From contig NZ_JBHSWJ010000002.1 in NCBI RefSeq assembly GCF_042661605.1, positions 2,728,001 to 2,792,000 on the forward strand: a DNA stretch of 64,000 nucleotides, in the 5' to 3' direction. Source of the stretch: Branchiibius cervicis. GTDB lineage: Bacteria > Actinomycetota > Actinomycetes > Actinomycetales > Dermatophilaceae. The position numbers were made by a program, and so were the translations under genes. The notes below the pieces were generated by a model. It was not told where the DNA came from. It did not search any database and saw only the letters and a program-made list of their open reading frames with translations. Shown here piece after piece: positions 40,137 through 49,037 of the stretch (positions are counted from its first letter, which is position 1; every line of letters starts with the position of its first letter).

Positions 40137-40900
40137 ATGCCGCTGCGGTGCGCCGTGTTCGATTGGCTGAGCGCCCGGACCCACGACGGCGCCACCCCCA
40201 TCTCCTGGACAGACATCGAGGACTTTACCTTCCGGGGCGAACGGGTCCCGCTCAAGGAGCGCCAGCGTGGCATTTGGCGGCCCAGGGTCCTGCCTGCGGC
40301 ATTGTCCTTCCAGACGGTCTACCGTCGTCCTGATCAGCCTCGACCGTCTGCGGACTGCATCGGCCCCGACGGTCGGTATCGCTGCAAATGGCGCGGCGAC
40401 GACCCCGACCATCCCGATAACCGCGCCCAACGCCGGGCGATGGAAATGCGACTGCCGTTGATCTGGTTAGTGGGTGTCGACCGTGGCAGTTACGCGCCCA
40501 GATTCCCTATCTACCTGCGCGGCGAGGAGCTTGCGCAGCAGTTCATCCTGGACATCGACGGCCTTCAACAGCTTCCACAGTTGGCTTCCGGGTTGGAGGA
40601 AATGATGCGCCAATACATCGAGCGGCACACTAGCTCGGCTGCACCAACCAGCGTTCCGGACGATGGGTATGCGCGCCTACGACATGCGCTGCTGCATCTG
40701 CGAATTACGCCACTCGGTCCTGCTCGATGCCGCGCACATCGTCAGAGACCGGCACGAGCTGGGTGGAGCCTCCGCGCGAAACGGATTGTCACTATGCAAG
40801 ATTCACCACGCGGCGTATGACGCAGGTGGCAGAGAACCGGTGCACGCACGCGTCGCAGAACCTGCGCGGCCGCCCGGGGGCGCTCTACGAGAAGCTGTAG
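40137..40900 (+). CDS. HNH endonuclease, frameshifted and with damaged 3' end
   Basis: The 5' part (MPLRCAVFDWLSARTHDGAT, IWRPRVLPAALSFQTVY, YRCKWRGDDPDHPDNRAQRR) and, in another frame from about 40630, ARLHQPAFRTMGMRAYDMRC with LLDAAHIVRDRHE and LSLCKIHHAAYDA, are the two halves of a known HNH endonuclease type (GmrSD/McrA-like restriction context). The break near 40625-40635 needs two added bases or one removed. After HHAAYDA the usual ~70-residue ending is missing; a stop is met at 40898-40900 in a third frame, so the gene may be truly decayed rather than misread. Confidence 0.75.
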
Positions 40901-40992
40901 CCCGCAGCGTAAAGAGATCGTTCGAAGGTTCGGTAGCCGTTGCACATGGTTGCCGGAGAAACCGGTGCAATGGCTTCCACACCTCCGCCCTT

Positions 40993-41814
40993 TCAAATAG
41001 CGGGGCGCCTGTCATTATGGAAGCGCTCGCTGGCATAGAAGCGGGACAGTGCGTACGCCGACACCGCGCACAGCACGTGCCAGACGGCGTGCCCCTGCAG
41101 CAGCGAATCCGGATCGCACAGCGGCCCGCCGGAATGGCTGAGACTCCAGATGACGAAAGCCACCGCCATCGCGCCGACAGCGACCAACGCCGACCGCCAC
41201 GACCGGGGATGACGCGGCCGGCGCTGGATGACGACCTCGATCAAGACGGCAATGAGCAGAAGCACCGCGAATGCCAGGTTGCCGGCCGTGTCGACCAGCG
41301 GCGCCGGCACATCGGAAGCTCCGAGGACCTCCGCAGCGACCACGAGGATGACGAATAGCACTGCCAGCGTGGGCAATCCGCGTCCCAGAAGGCGAGTCAT
41401 CCCGTACGCCGCGGCGAAGCCAGCCACGAGGTACATCGACCCCACGTCGAACCGGCCACCGAGGCTCGACTGGGTCGCGTGCATGGCCATACTGCCCGGC
41501 CCCAGCAGCGCGATCAGCGCCGGGAACGCGGCCAGCAACCGGGCGTGCGCGACATGCGACCAATGCCGGTCGAGATAGAACGCCGCCGCCAGGCCCGCGA
41601 TCACGAATCCGACGTTGCTCAGCGTGTTGGCTGGTTGCTTGATCAGGCCGTCACGCGCGGCCTCGCAGAAGTTCGCTCCCGCGCCCACATCGGGACCGAA
41701 CCATCCGAACCGAAGAGCTACCGCGAAGATGACCAGAGACAGCGCCGATACGACGGCGGTGATCACGAAGACGCTCGGCCGCGGCCGGGAGCCTGCCTCA
41801 ACCGCTTCCCCCAT
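40993..41814 (-). CDS. Ceramidase-family integral membrane protein
   Basis: 273 residues from the ATG at 41814; a second possible start lies at 41853. Seven predicted membrane segments. Conserved CREST/alkaline ceramidase features: ANFCEAARDGLIKQPANTLS near the N-terminus, GPGSMAMHATQSSLGGRFD with the first His and Asp/Ser, and the C-terminal QGHAVWHVLCAVSAYAL with two His of the zinc site. Probably an amide hydrolase acting on membrane lipids; the true substrate in bacteria is not established. Confidence 0.85.
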   Translation of the reverse strand: MGEAVEAGSRPRPSVFVITAVVSALSLVIFAVALRFGWFGPDVGAGANFCEAARDGLIKQPANTLSNVGFVIAGLAAAFYLDRHWSHVAHARLLAAFPALIALLGPGSMAMHATQSSLGGRFDVGSMYLVAGFAAAYGMTRLLGRGLPTLAVLFVILVVAAEVLGASDVPAPLVDTAGNLAFAVLLLIAVLIEVVIQRRPRHPRSWRSALVAVGAMAVAFVIWSLSHSGGPLCDPDSLLQGHAVWHVLCAVSAYALSRFYASERFHNDRRPAI

Positions 41815-42003
41815 AGTCGCGACGCTAGTCCTCCCCTCAACCGCGGGCACCATCCGGTCTGACGCGGTCAGCCCGCAGGACCGGCATCCAAGATCACCGG
41901 GCTGGCCGAAGAAGCCAACTCAATCGCCGCAGTAGACACATTTACTGTCGAACTTGTGCTTGGCTCAGGGACGCTCGCCCCATCCGCTACCCCAGGAGTA
42001 CCG

Positions 42004-42908
42004 ATGAACGCTCGGACCTTCCTCGCCGCCGGCGCGTCGCTGGCTACCGCCGCCGCTATCGGCTTCGGCCTCGGGCAGGGCGGGTCCGCAAGCGCCGCGA
42101 CCGTCATCGACAGCACCGCCATCACGAGCAGCGCCAGGACTGCTTCCCCGGCCGTGGCGCCCTCCCTGCCACCGGCGACGACCACGGCCGACGCACCGAT
42201 CTGCTGGTACGGCGCGTGCTACGACTACGTCGTCGGCCAGCAGGTGACCAACGCGACCAGCGCGCAGATCGTGATGGGGATCGCCGACCCAGAGGTCAAT
42301 CAATCCGCGGCGGCGTACGGCGAGCACACCCTGCAGGAGTTGGCCCTACAGAACGCCGACCAGACGTCGACTGTCGAGATCGGCTGGACCGTCGACCCTC
42401 GCTCAACGGCGACGCCCACGCCCACCTGTTCGTCTACCACTGGGTCAACGGGCAGGAATCCTGCTACAACGGCTGCGGGTTCGTGCAGGTCTCGAAGTGG
42501 ATCAAGCCCGGCATGCGGGTGCTCCCCGGGGTCGGCCAGTTCGCCATCCGCAACGTCAACGGCAGCTGGTGGGTTTACTTCGACTACCAACCCGTCGGTT
42601 ACTTCCCCGGCTCGCTGTGGAACGGCACCTACACCAAGGCCCAACTGATCTCCGCGTTCGGTGAGGTCGCCGAGATCGGCTCGGATTCCCCCAGCTGTAC
42701 CGACATGGGTGACGGACGTTTGGGCAGCAAGTCGTTCTCCTCGTTCATCGCGGGCTACCGCCTGGAGGGTTCGACTGACACTCCCAACCTGGCCGTGCGC
42801 GCCACCAGCCCCAGCCAGTACGACTTCGGCGCCGTCTCACCCACCTCGTTCCGGCTCGGTGGACCCGGCACCGGACGGTGCGCTGCGCCGGCGTCTGCGA
42901 CGAGCTGA
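42004..42908 (+). CDS. Secreted neprosin-family protein (one-base frameshift)
   Basis: About 301 residues from ATG 42004, with AGGAG five bases upstream. A Sec signal peptide ends near GGSASA. The body has AHLFVYHWVNGQESCYNG, GCGFVQVSKWIKPGMRVLPG and NGSWWVYFDYQPVGYFPGSL, typical of the neprosin (DUF239) domain, a glutamic-type prolyl endopeptidase fold. The frame breaks at CCC 42396-42398; one more C joins IGWTVDP to SLNGDAHAHLF. Whether it is an active protease is not certain. Confidence 0.83.
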
Positions 42909-42981
42909 TTCCTCGCTCCCCGGAATGTGGGAGCCACCAGATCGCGTCAACAAGCTGGGGCCGCCCGAGTGCTCCACCGCG

Positions 42982-43935
42982 TCACGCCTCCGGAGTGAAG
43001 ATCACCGCGCTCATGTTGCGAGTCTCGATCACATCACCGGCACCGAGACGGACATCGAGACTGGATTGGCCGCCATCTGCCGCGGTGCCCAGGATCTCGT
43101 TGTAGTCGTTCTCAAGGCCGTCGACGAAGAAGTTGCCGCTCTGGCCGGGCCCGGGCGTGACGCGGTAATCGCCCGGAGCAAGATCCGTGCCCACGACGAA
43201 CGTCCCTGCAAACAGGACCGTCCGGGCGCGACGTGGCGCCGCGCCCGTTATGACCGGCACCAGCGTCGCACTCTTCAACTGCGACAGGGTCACGGTCTCA
43301 CCAAGCTTCAGATCGACCCGCATTTTCGGCACCTGCCCATCGGCCGAAGACGAGCCCAGTCCCTGCATCGAGCTGATCTCGGACGGGTCACCGTCGTCGC
43401 CAGTCACATTCAGTTCCCCGGATTGACCCGCCGCCGGCGTGACGTCATACGTGCCCGCCGCGAGTTCACCCGTGCCGACGGTGTAATCGCCCGCCTTCAA
43501 CGTCATCCGGTGCGGCGTGATGGATGCGAACGTGGTGGTCGGGGACGGACTGATTGTCGCCGGATCCGGAGCCGCGGCCGCAGGTGTCATCGGCGCAGAT
43601 ACCTCGGTCGAGCTGACCGAGAACGACTCATCGTGGGATCCAGACAGACAGTGCATGAAGGGAAACATGATGGCTATCAGCGCCGGGACGGCGCGCCCCA
43701 CGTACACCCAGCCCGACTTGTCCCGTCGCACGAGGCGACCTGACACAGGAGAGGGCGACTGAGTCTGGACCGGCTGCGCAGCCGGTTGCCCGGGAGTGAC
43801 CCACGCCGTGCGGACGTACTCGGTCCAGTTGTATCCGTCCCAGAACCGCTCCTGACCCGCACCCACGGGATACCAGTTCGCGGGCGCATTGCGCCCGTCC
43901 GGCCCGGCAATTGGCGGCTGGTCCACCACGTTCAT
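42982..43935 (-). CDS. DUF2510 membrane protein with two beta repeats (paralogue A)
   Basis: 317 residues. DUF2510 at the N-terminus (PANWYPVGAGQERFWDGYNW), one membrane segment at ~80-98 (GRAVPALIAIMFPFMHCL), a Pro/Ala/Thr linker, then two related modules with the pattern G-Y-x-V-T-P-x-x-GQSG, e.g. AGTYDVTPAAGQSGELNVTG and PGDYRVTPGPGQSGNFFVDG, each ending in a VIFTPE/ATLVPV-like strand. Same architecture as the protein at 51298-52281. Function unknown; the exported repeats suggest surface binding. Confidence 0.75.
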   Translation of the reverse strand: MNVVDQPPIAGPDGRNAPANWYPVGAGQERFWDGYNWTEYVRTAWVTPGQPAAQPVQTQSPSPVSGRLVRRDKSGWVYVGRAVPALIAIMFPFMHCLSGSHDESFSVSSTEVSAPMTPAAAAPDPATISPSPTTTFASITPHRMTLKAGDYTVGTGELAAGTYDVTPAAGQSGELNVTGDDGDPSEISSMQGLGSSSADGQVPKMRVDLKLGETVTLSQLKSATLVPVITGAAPRRARTVLFAGTFVVGTDLAPGDYRVTPGPGQSGNFFVDGLENDYNEILGTAADGGQSSLDVRLGAGDVIETRNMSAVIFTPEA

Positions 43936-44144
43936 CCCCTCCCCCTCGGTGAGAAGCTAGGGGCCGTAGCTGGCTTCTGGCCGTCAATAGGCTGGACGCA
44001 AACTGGGAGCGACCTGGTGCAGCGCAGGGCAAACCGCGGATTACAAGCGCCAATTTTCCGTCGTGCGAAAGGAATTCGTTACTTCGCCTGCGCGGCGCAG
44101 CCGCCAGGTGCGACGCGCTGGCGCGCCCCGCTACACGCGCCCCG

Positions 44145-45608
44145 CTACACGCGCTCCGCGCTGTGGGTCGACGCGTCGGCGTACTCCGTATAGGTGTAGG
44201 GGTTGTCCAGCACCTTGGACTCAGGGATGTCCGGGCTCATCCCGGAGGTCCACTCCTGCTCGCCCAACTCGCCGCGCAGGTAGTCGATCGTGTCCGCCAC
44301 CACCTCGCGAGCGCGCGCGAGATCGGCGCCTACGAGCTTGCCGTCGCGCTTGACGACCTTGCCGTTCACCAGCACCGTGTCGACGTCGCCGCGCTGCGCC
44401 TGGAACACCACGTGCCCGTACGGCTGCAGGATCGGGAACATCACCGGTGAGTCGTCGTTCTTGACCAGTACGACGTCCGCCCGCTTGCCCGGCTCGAGAC
44501 TGCCGACCAGCGAGTCCAGACCGAGCGCCTTGGCCCCGCCGCGGGTTGCCCAGTCCACGACCTCCTGAGCCCGCAGCGCCACGTGTGTCACCGTCTCACC
44601 CAGCCCGTGCGCTTCGTGGTGCTCCCGCGCCCGGTCGGCTGACACCGTTGCCCGCATCGCAGCGAACGCGTCGGCGCTCCACCACACGCTGGTGTCGACC
44701 GACAGCGAGATCGGGATGCCGTGCCGGCGCAGCGCCCAACTGGACGGATAACCCTGGCCGCAACTGGATTCGCTCTCCGCGGACACCGATGCGGTCCCGC
44801 CGGTCGCCGCGATCCGCTGGTAGGAGTCGTCGCTGAGCGTCGCGGCGTGGACGTACACCGTGGAAGGCGTCATGAAACCGTTCTCGTGCATCAGCCGGAT
44901 GCCGTCGTCGTTCGTGGCACCCCACACACCCGCGTGCGTCGTCACCGGCACCTCCAACTCGCGGGCGACTTCGAACGCCGCCTTCTCCGGGAACGCCGGG
45001 TCGCCGGTCACGTCGAAGGCCAGCTGGAAGCCGAGCATCTCCGAGCGCGGCATCCGCCGCTCCACGAAGGAGCGGAAGTCCGGCGATGCCGTCCACTCCC
45101 AGGGCCCAGCGTGGATATTTCCGTAGGCGAAGACGAACCGGCCAGGCACCTCCTGCAGCGCGTCGACCGCTGCCTCGGCATGCTCCACGGTCGACAGCCC
45201 GTGCGACCAGTCCACCGACGTCGTGACACCCGAGTCCAGGGCCTCCAGCCCGCTCAGCAGATTGCCCGCGTAGATGTCCTGCGGCCGGAACTTGCGACCG
45301 TGCTCCAGGTAGTTCCACACGAAGTATTGCGTCAACGTCCAGTCACTGCCGTACCCGCGCATCGCGGTCTGCCACATGTGCCGGTGGGTGTCGACCATGC
45401 CGGGCATCAGGATGCCGCCGCTCGCGTCGATCTCGACGGTCCCGTCCGGCACCTCCAGATTCCGCCCCACCGCCGCGATGTCGGTGCCGACGACCAGCAC
45501 GTCCCCATCGTCGATGACGGTGTGCGCATCGTCCATGGTCAGCACGAGACCGTGCCGGAAGACGATCACAGGAGTGTCCGAAACGGACTGTGTGTCAATG
45601 GAACTCAT
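44145..45608 (-). CDS. Amidohydrolase (deaminase/chlorohydrolase group)
   Basis: 487 residues from ATG 45608; the longer open frame overlaps the ligA-like gene. Metal-dependent hydrolase of the AtzA/TrzN/guanine deaminase group: GGILMPGMVDTHRHMWQTAM with the HxH metal site (H75, H77), VTTHAGVWGATNDDG and HAATLSDDSYQR with further His ligands, ISLSVDTSVWWSADAF with the Asp, and the C-terminal GSLEPGKRADVVLV. Likely hydrolyses an amine, halide or ring C-N bond on an aromatic or heterocyclic compound. Last gene of a run with ring-cleavage dioxygenase subunits. A 14-bp tandem duplication overlaps its 3' end. Confidence 0.85.
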   Translation of the reverse strand: MSSIDTQSVSDTPVIVFRHGLVLTMDDAHTVIDDGDVLVVGTDIAAVGRNLEVPDGTVEIDASGGILMPGMVDTHRHMWQTAMRGYGSDWTLTQYFVWNYLEHGRKFRPQDIYAGNLLSGLEALDSGVTTSVDWSHGLSTVEHAEAAVDALQEVPGRFVFAYGNIHAGPWEWTASPDFRSFVERRMPRSEMLGFQLAFDVTGDPAFPEKAAFEVARELEVPVTTHAGVWGATNDDGIRLMHENGFMTPSTVYVHAATLSDDSYQRIAATGGTASVSAESESSCGQGYPSSWALRRHGIPISLSVDTSVWWSADAFAAMRATVSADRAREHHEAHGLGETVTHVALRAQEVVDWATRGGAKALGLDSLVGSLEPGKRADVVLVKNDDSPVMFPILQPYGHVVFQAQRGDVDTVLVNGKVVKRDGKLVGADLARAREVVADTIDYLRGELGEQEWTSGMSPDIPESKVLDNPYTYTEYADASTHSAERV

Positions 45609-45622
45609 GGCGTTTCTCCGGT

Positions 45623-45985
45623 TCAGGTGGTGATGTCGGGGTAAGGCAGCGTCTTGTCGGCCAGCTTCCTGGCGTAGTCCAGTTGCATGGCCAGCGGTTC
45701 GTCGAAGTCCCGCTCGAACATCGCGATCCACAGGGTCAGGGTGAGGAACGGATGCGCCCCGAGCTCGAAGAGCCGGACGGAGTCGTGGGTGATCAGCGCC
45801 GTACGCTCCTCGTCGGTGAACCGCAGCCAGGTGGTTTTCTCGGCCACCACGCAGTTCAGCAGCGAGTTGGCGATGTTCTCCTCCCACCAGGCGACCAACG
45901 CTTCCGGCTCGGCGCGGTACCGCTCGGTCAGCTCGTGGTCCCGGTCGACGGTGTAGAGGAACTTGTCCAGCAGATAGCGGCTCAT
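45623..45985 (-). CDS. ligA: LigA-like small subunit of an extradiol dioxygenase
   Basis: 120 residues, the length of protocatechuate 4,5-dioxygenase alpha subunit. SRYLLDKFLYTVDRDHELTE and the helical core TALITHDSVRLFELGAHPFL match the LigA domain, which caps the active site of LigB. It lies 3 bp after the ligB-like gene. Confidence 0.87.
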   Translation of the reverse strand: MSRYLLDKFLYTVDRDHELTERYRAEPEALVAWWEENIANSLLNCVVAEKTTWLRFTDEERTALITHDSVRLFELGAHPFLTLTLWIAMFERDFDEPLAMQLDYARKLADKTLPYPDITT

Positions 45986-45988
45986 CGC

Positions 45989-46855
45989 TCACGCCTCCAG
46001 CAGGTGCGGGTTGGGATACCAGGTGAAGTAGGCCTCCATCGTGTGGAAGAGGCTGAGCTGGTCGGCGTAGTCGGCGTGTTCGTAACCGGCGATGCCCATC
46101 ATCAGCATGAAGTCCATGAACCCGTGCGTGGCGTTCCCCGGCGCGTGCAGCGACTCCAACGTCACGTTCTTCAGCACGCCGTCGATATCACCGGTGCGGA
46201 TCCACTCGACCGCCTGCGCATCGAACTCCGGGTCGGGTCCAGTCGGGCCGAACTGCCGCGGGCCACCCAACTCCAGCGACAGGTGGCCGGTGCCGATGAC
46301 TGCGACCCGCAGGCGGCTGGGCCAGGCGTCGATGATCTCCCGGATCGTCTGGCCCAGCCGCACGAACCGCTCCGGCTGCGGCAGCGGCGGCGCGAAGATG
46401 TTGGTGTAGATCGGAACGATCGGCAGGTCGGCATCCGGGCGCACCGTGAAGATCGGGCACGTGACCGAGTGGTCCACGCGCAACTCGTTGGAGAACGCCA
46501 GATCGAATCCCTTGTCGATCCCTTCCCGCAGCATGTACGCCGAGAGCTCCGGGTGGCCCTTCAGGAAGAGTTTGGGCATCCCGAACTCGCGAATCTCGTT
46601 CTCCCAGTTGCCGTCGTAGAACGGTGCGTTGCCGACCAGGAACTGCGGCATGTTGTCCAGCCACAGCTGGTGGAAGTGATCCGAGCCGACCATGACCAGT
46701 ACGTCGGGCCGCGCCTTGGTCAGCGTCTCCCGGTACGCGGTGACCTTGCTGATCCACTCCGCCGCGAACGGCGGCGCCTCGTCCGGCGGCAACTGGCTCG
46801 TGCGGTAGTAGAACGGGTGGTGCGTCGTCGCGAGCACCGCAACGAGTTGTGCCAT
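45989..46855 (-). CDS. ligB: LigB-like catalytic subunit of a class III extradiol dioxygenase
   Basis: 288 residues with GGAGGAG upstream. Iron-binding and catalytic positions of the LigB family are present: ATTHHPFYYR near the N-terminus, VMVGSDHFHQLWLD (second Fe His), GTGHLSLELGG (catalytic His region) and ATHGFMDFMLMMG. Predicted to open a catechol-type ring beside a hydroxyl using O2 and Fe(II). Protocatechuate, gallate and methylgallate are known substrates of relatives; which applies here cannot be told. Confidence 0.9.
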   Translation of the reverse strand: MAQLVAVLATTHHPFYYRTSQLPPDEAPPFAAEWISKVTAYRETLTKARPDVLVMVGSDHFHQLWLDNMPQFLVGNAPFYDGNWENEIREFGMPKLFLKGHPELSAYMLREGIDKGFDLAFSNELRVDHSVTCPIFTVRPDADLPIVPIYTNIFAPPLPQPERFVRLGQTIREIIDAWPSRLRVAVIGTGHLSLELGGPRQFGPTGPDPEFDAQAVEWIRTGDIDGVLKNVTLESLHAPGNATHGFMDFMLMMGIAGYEHADYADQLSLFHTMEAYFTWYPNPHLLEA

Positions 46856-46927
46856 GTCTCCTCCAAGCCTCAGGCAGAACGGATTTCGGGCGTTGCGTTC
46901 AACGCGAGTTGCCGGTTGGCGTCGACC

Positions 46928-47740
46928 TCACTCATCGGCCGCCTCCGTCACCGAGGCCGGGTCCACGAAGGTGGCGTTCTCCTCGACCAGCAGATACGTC
47001 CGCATCGCCATCGGCATCCGCTGCTCCTCGGCCAACTGCCCCAGCAGCCCGGCCGCTCGGGCCAGCAGCGCGAAGCCGCGCAACAACTCGACCGGCAGCT
47101 CCAGGTCGGCCAGGGCAGCCCCGACGACACCGGCGCCGTTCAGCACGAGACGCCGGCTCATGAACTCCGTGTGCACCCGGCCGATTGCTTCGAACAGGGC
47201 CAGATGCGGCCCGTAGCAATCGGTTTCGGTGGCGATGCGCACCAGTGCCGGTGTGCGCGGGTCGAGTTCCTTGTGCACCGGGTGCCCCAGTCCTGGGATG
47301 ATCCGACCCTCGGCGCGAGCTTCCCGTACGACGTCCCGCGCCACCTCGTCCCATCCCGCCTCGGTCTGTGGGCGCTCGGGCAGGTCCTCCACCACGACGT
47401 GCAGGAACTGCCCGCAGTCCTCGGTCACCCCCAGGAACCGCGACCCACCGCCGAGCAGGCCGGCCGCCATAGCGCCTTGGATGGAGTCGGGCGCGGACAG
47501 ATAGGTGAGGCGCGCAGCGAGCGCGGTTGGGGTGAAGCCGTGATCGGCCAATGCGAGCAGGCAGGCGTCCAACAGCCGCACCTGACCGGGGGTCGGCGTC
47601 CGCAGGGTCACCATCCGGTAGACCAGCTCGGTCAGACTGACCTTGCCCATGAGATCCCCGGCCAGGTCCTCGCCGAGCAGGGTGATCGTCGAGGTGGTGG
47701 ACATCCCCAGCGAGGTGGGGAACGACAGTTCCTCACTCAT
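46928..47740 (-). CDS. Citryl-CoA lyase/citrate synthase-like protein
   Basis: 270 residues, shorter than citrate synthase (~430). SLTELVYRMVTLRTPTPGQV and LADHGFTPTALAARLTYLSA match the short citryl-CoA-lyase-type family. The second catalytic His is kept in IPGLGHPVHKELDPRTPAL, but the first catalytic motif, normally HGGA, reads AAGLLGGGSRFLGVTED with no His. Expected to make or break a C-C bond of an acyl-CoA and a keto acid. Start overlaps the CoA-transferase stop (ATGA), a strong sign that both act on the same compound. Confidence 0.82.
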   Translation of the reverse strand: MSEELSFPTSLGMSTTSTITLLGEDLAGDLMGKVSLTELVYRMVTLRTPTPGQVRLLDACLLALADHGFTPTALAARLTYLSAPDSIQGAMAAGLLGGGSRFLGVTEDCGQFLHVVVEDLPERPQTEAGWDEVARDVVREARAEGRIIPGLGHPVHKELDPRTPALVRIATETDCYGPHLALFEAIGRVHTEFMSRRLVLNGAGVVGAALADLELPVELLRGFALLARAAGLLGQLAEEQRMPMAMRTYLLVEENATFVDPASVTEAADE

Positions 47741-48887
47741 GACGCCTTCCCTTCCAGCCAGTCCAAGATTTCCTGACGGTGCTGTCCCACGGCCGGCGGG
47801 ACCAGGTCGTAGCGCACCGACGAACGGGAGAACGTGATCGGGTTGCGCACCAAAGGCATTGCTTCCTCGCCAACCTCAACGACCGGTCCGAGACCGAGAT
47901 CCGCGGCGAACCGGACTCCTCGGCGATCGAATTGATCGGGCCGGCCGGCAGGCCGGCGGCCACGAGAGCGTCGAACCACTCGGCCCGGGTCCGTTGCGCC
48001 AGTTGCTTCTCCAGCAGCGGCCGCAGCAGCTCCCGGTTCTCGGTGCGGTCCCCCACCGTCCGGAAGCGCTCGTCGCCTGCCAGCTCCGGCACCCCGAGCG
48101 CTTCGCACAGCGCCGCGAACTGCCGGTCGTTGCCGGCGATCACGATGAGGTCCCCGTCCGCGGTCGGCATCGGCTCGTACGGGAACAGACTCGGGTGGGC
48201 GTTACCCATGCGGTGGGGGACAACGTCTCCCGCGACGTACGCCCCGGTCTGGTTGACCAGGCCGGACAGCGCCGACGACAACAGGTTGACCTCGATGTGC
48301 TGGCCCTGCCCGGAGCTGTCGCGCTCGTGCAGCGCGGCCAGGATCCCGATCAACGCATGCATCCCGGTCATCACATCGAAGACGGAGATCCCGGCCCGGT
48401 AGGGCGGCCCATCGGGATCACCGGTCAGGCTCATCAGGCCTGACATGGCCTGCACCAGAAGGTCATACCCCGGCAGATGCGCACCCCCACCGGAGCCGAA
48501 ACCGCTGATGGATGCGTAGATCACCCCGGGGTTGGCCGCAGCGACGGCCGCGTAGTCCAAGCCGTACTTCGCCAGCCCGCCCGGCCGGAAGTTCTCGATC
48601 AGCACGTCCGCGCGGGCGGCGATGTCGCTGGCGACCGCACGGTCGGCCGGGTCCTTCAGGTCCAGCGCGATCGAGCGCTTGTTGCGGTTGATGCTCAGGT
48701 AGTACGTCGACACCTCCTGCCGCGTCGGCGGCACCCAGGTGCGGGTGTCGTCACCCGACGGACCTTCGACCTTGATGACCTCCGCACCGAGGTCGGCCAT
48801 CAGCATCGTCGCGTAGGGGCCGGCGAGGATGCGCGAGAAGTCCGCGACCACCAGGCCGGAGAGAGGTCCAGCACCGTCCGTCGTCAT
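47737..48887 (-). CDS. Class III CoA transferase, CaiB/BaiF type (one-base frameshift)
   Basis: About 383 residues. SGLVVADFSRILAGPYATM, LGAEVIKVEGPSGDDTR, the nucleophilic Asp region LALDLKDPADRAV and ENFRPGGLAKYGLDYAAVAA are family blocks. The frame breaks near 47918; adding one G on the minus strand joins PINSIAE to GVRFAADLGLGPVVEVGE and gives a normal C-terminus ending LDWLEGKAS. Moves CoA between carboxylic acids. First gene of the catabolic operon, divergent from the IclR gene. Confidence 0.88.
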
Positions 48888-49037
48888 GGGTCGTCGATCA
48901 TCCTGTCCGTCTAGCGGTCACGTGTCCGTATGCCGTAACTGTGCTCCTGGTCACACCCGCTGTCAAGGTCTTCGCGTGGTCTGCTCACGTGCCGAGCCCT
49001 CTACAGTGGCGACACGTCGTTGATCAGGAGGGGTGCT

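Noticed and set aside
42982..43935. Anti-sigma factor or sensor kinase
   Set aside because: One membrane segment and an exported tail raised the idea, but the N-terminus is DUF2510, and no sigma factor or kinase motif is present.
44145..45992. 615-codon amidohydrolase reaching 45992
   Set aside because: The extra N-terminal codons lie antiphase within the ligA-like gene. The ATG at 45608 gives the usual family start.
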